Below, one piece after another: positions 19,955 to 22,164 of a stretch of DNA of 22,164 bases (position 1 is its first letter; each line of letters begins with the position of its first letter). A model generated the notes under the pieces. It saw nothing but the letters and a program-made list of their open reading frames with translations, searched no databases and had not been told where the DNA came from. The stretch lies in the NCBI GenBank assembly GCA_001655205.1, contig LPNZ01005809.1, forward strand, positions 1 to 22,164, given 5' to 3'. The stretch is from Lenisia limosa. Lineage: Eukaryota > Breviatea. The position numbers were made by a program, and so were the translations under genes.

Positions 19955-22164
19955 TTAGGAGGAAGCCTTCTTCACTTTCTTTACTTTGCCTTTACCGAGT
20001 TTCTTCTTTTGGGCTGCTAGCTTCTTACTGGTTTGTGCCTGGAGAAGTAAACAAAGTCCCAGACCATACAACTTCACCTTAGTTGTTTGATATCAATATA
20101 TTTGTCTCTATATATTTTGAAACTAAAGACCCGAATACCGTTGTTTTTCGCTTTTCTTGTCTCTCAGCAAACTCGGTATCTCTCAAATGCTAGAGAAAAT
20201 AAGCACAAAAATCAAAACAATTCAAAACAGAATCAGCTTTGTTGACTATTGCTGTAATAGCCCCACCATTTCGGCCAAGAAAGCCGCCTTCTTTGTCTCA
20301 GAAATCTCCTTGATGACATCCTTCTCGTCCAGTTCGTACTCTGTCATCCGAGTGCCAATGTCCGCTTCAACCTGAAAAGTTCATCCATCTGTGTTCTACA
20401 TCATAATTCGGTTTACGTTGTATTTTTGATTCGTTACAAATCAACTAGTCACAATTAGTGAATGTTATCGCATTTACCGCTGGCCCTCAAACCGCCTTAA
20501 CACGTTGCACGTCATATTGCGTTGTGAATGAGATTGCGCGTCCCTTGCGCCCAGCACGCGCGGTTCGACCCACACGGTGAATGTAGTCCTATTTCATAAA
20601 TAGTTGAGGATAATATATCACACTACACTGTAGAATAAATGGAGGGAGGGGGGTCAAGATGGGAAAGTAAAATCGTAATATTCCGCATTATCTAATCAGA
20701 CTTCATACCTTAACGTCTTGAGGCATGTCGTAGTTAATGACGAGGTTGACTGTTTGGATGTCAAGACCTCTGGAGGCAACATCCGTTGCTATCAGGACCT
20801 GAACCAGGGTTAACAAGGTTGCTGAGGAACTCATCAAACAACCAGGGTCAATAAGTTCTGAGTTACAGAGTTACGTATCAGATAGAGGCAACAAAGTAGA
20901 CCAGCAATCTCTTTTTATCAACCCAGGCCAGAAGCGATCAGGCCAACCTTAGTCTTAAGACCCTTGAAAAGATTCAATGACCTCATTCGCTCTTGCATTG
21001 AGAGCTGTGCGGGGAGGGGGGGGGGTAAAATTGGAAAATGAAGCAAAAAAGCCCACATCAACTCTGTTGGCTGACAACACACGAGGGTTGATAACAACAA
21101 AACANNNNNNNNNNNNNNNNNNNNNNNNNNNNNNNNNNNNNNNNNNNNNNNNNNNNNNNNNNNNNNNNNNNNNNCGAGAGGAAATAATGGATCATATACA
21201 AGAATGTAAAAGTTTGGTTGTCAGATAAGTGTTTCTAACAAACCATGGAGTGAAGTGCCACACTCTCAATCTTCAGTTCGTGGAGCATTACTTGGAGTTT
21301 TTCAGCAGTTCTAAACGGGTGTCAATAACAATACATTAAAATAATAACTTGTACATTCAATAGTATTATTCATATGATATGGTATGCAAATATGTTGGCT
21401 TTTTGCCCCTCCCTACGCGCATCTTCCGCAAAACACGATGATACTTTCGCATTCGGACTCAGCCAGGATGTGATGAAGGTAAGTTTCCTTGAGGGTGGGA
21501 GGCATGAGAAGGTAGTTCTGCTCCAACTCCGATACGGTCTCAAGCCTGAACAGCGGTAATGGAGGTAATGGGAACATCAACAACAACTTCGAATTTGAGT
21601 TTCGTGTGTCAACAGTATTATTGCAAACCCTTCAGTTGCGGAGTACACAAAAGCGTCCGTCATGTTGTTCTCCTTCAAACTTGCCAGTGTGTCTGTTAAT
21701 GTGGCACTGTATAGAAGTGTTTGACGCTCCTCGGGTAATTCAGCTACAAGGAGGGGGGGGGGGNNNNNNNNNNNNNNNNNNNNNNNNNNNNNNNNNNNNN
21801 NNNNNNNNNNNNNNNNNNNNNNNNNNNNNNNNNNNNNNNNNNNNNNNNNNNNNNNNNNNNNNNNNNNNNNNNNNNNNNNNNNNNNNNNNNNNNNNNNNNN
21901 NNNNNNNNNNNNNNGTGGTGTCAGCCAACATAATTGATTTTGGTTTTTGTTAATATTTCATAAATTTTCCAATCCCCACCCCCTACCAAACACAGGGGCC
22001 AACTCTGCGGCAAATCCAGGTTCCAAAAGACGATCCGCCTCATCAAGAACCTGGATGTCAAATGACTGTCAATGCTACTTCAATGCTTTTGAAATAACAA
22101 ACGTCGTATGTATGTACATTGCGTTTACCGTAACTATGTGAACCTAACAAAACTCCACCCACGA
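19955..22164 (-). CDS. DEAD-box RNA helicase, DDX49/Dbp8-like; N-terminal part outside window
   Basis: Exons in coding order: 22050-21987, 21743-21629, 21545-21417, 21310-21244, 21004-20948, 20798-20709, 20588-20493, 20371-20267, 20189-20139, 20038-19955 (TAA). Phases agree throughout. Motif [11 protein letters not shown], motif [16 protein letters not shown]-type [21 protein letters not shown], motif [14 protein letters not shown] and motif [13 protein letters not shown] are all intact. The sequences SATLTDTL and [15 protein letters not shown] and the pattern of the helical C-terminus up to FAERQEKRK match DDX49/Dbp8 better than DDX47. The protein ends in a Lys-rich nucleolar-type tail ([14 protein letters not shown]). 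Family role: ATP-dependent remodelling of pre-rRNA for the small ribosomal subunit. The exons for motifs Q, I and Ia lie beyond the right edge; 22051-22164 appears to be intron. Confidence 0.92.
21010..21080 (-). repeat. Dispersed intron repeat, copy at the 3' end of a helicase intron
   Basis: On the plus strand this reads G-run, TAAAATTGGAAAATGAAGC, AAAAAAGCCCACATCAAC, TCTGTTGGCTGACA. In gene sense the C-run lies immediately before the acceptor CGCACAG. The copy runs into a gap at 21105. It is very close to the copy at 3034-3094. Confidence 0.85.
21744..21986 (-). mobile_element. Introner-like element forming a whole helicase intron
   Basis: In coding sense the intron starts GTAGGGGGTGGGG-ATTGGAAAATTTATG and ends C11-TCCTTGTAG, so G-run and C-run abut the splice sites. 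The bases after the G-run (to 21915, including TGTTGGCTGACA) are the reverse complement of the 3' part of the neighbouring intron (21010-21080). A gap of 151 N hides the middle. The mobile nature is inferred from the repeat copies and the inverted ends. Confidence 0.6.

Noticed and set aside
20475-20495. An in-frame TGA shortly after the helicase motif VI looked like a frameshift or nonsense change.
   Set aside because: The TGA lies in a donor GTTTGA at 20492; joining it to the acceptor before 20371 gives [12 protein letters not shown] in frame, and the same donor type is used at 12223.
21005-21243. Treating this second helicase intron as a complete introner as well.
   Set aside because: Only its 3' end carries the repeat and C-run; its 5' end (GTTTGTTAG) shows no G-run or matching inverted end, and the middle is a gap.
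1-22164. A bacterial operon, prophage or CRISPR-type system.
   Set aside because: All genes are spliced, there is no regularly spaced direct repeat array, no integrase or phage gene, and no ribosome-binding-site spacing.
1-22164. tRNA, rRNA or other structured RNA genes.
   Set aside because: I saw no cloverleaf with conserved TTCRA loop or rRNA-like core on either strand by eye; a covariance-model scan would be needed to be sure.

Overview
The window is nuclear DNA from an intron-dense eukaryote, most likely a free-living protist. Every recognisable protein is broken into short exons by introns of roughly 45-440 bp, and reading frames close exactly across the inferred junctions. Donors are loose (GTGGG, GTAGG, GTGAG, GTTTG, GTGCG) and acceptors are plain AG. 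I cannot name the lineage. Ten runs of N show a draft assembly; several lie in introns beside G/C homopolymers.

Layout: (1) 1-6723, minus: a large FtsX-like permease, 28 exons traced, C-terminus beyond the left edge. (2) 6982-9060, plus: a secreted M15 zinc peptidase (peptidoglycan D-Ala-D-Ala type) with a cysteine-rich module, a C-terminal membrane anchor and a short tyrosine tail. (3) 9238-about 13148, minus: an APC-superfamily amino-acid transporter resembling cationic amino-acid transporters. (4) about 13594-16563, plus: an ankyrin-repeat protein with a FYVE-like cysteine finger. (5) about 17347-19680, plus: a rhomboid intramembrane serine protease. (6) 19955-right edge, minus: a DEAD-box helicase of the DDX49/Dbp8 type, N-terminus beyond the window. 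Genes 1/2 and 3/4 are head to head; 2/3 and 5/6 are tail to tail with short spacers.

The genes do not form a pathway. The membrane peptidase would suit an organism that eats bacteria; the transporter could take up amino acids; the helicase is ribosome-biogenesis housekeeping.

The most unusual signal is in the introns. Many begin GT(A/G) followed at once by a long G-run, and others end in a long C-run. At least three introns carry copies of one dispersed repeat. In one helicase intron the repeat and an opposing C-run coincide with both splice sites, as expected of an intron-making (introner-like) element with inverted ends. The second notable item is the intron-bearing, bacterial-type M15 peptidase, which looks like an old horizontal acquisition fitted with eukaryotic sorting signals.
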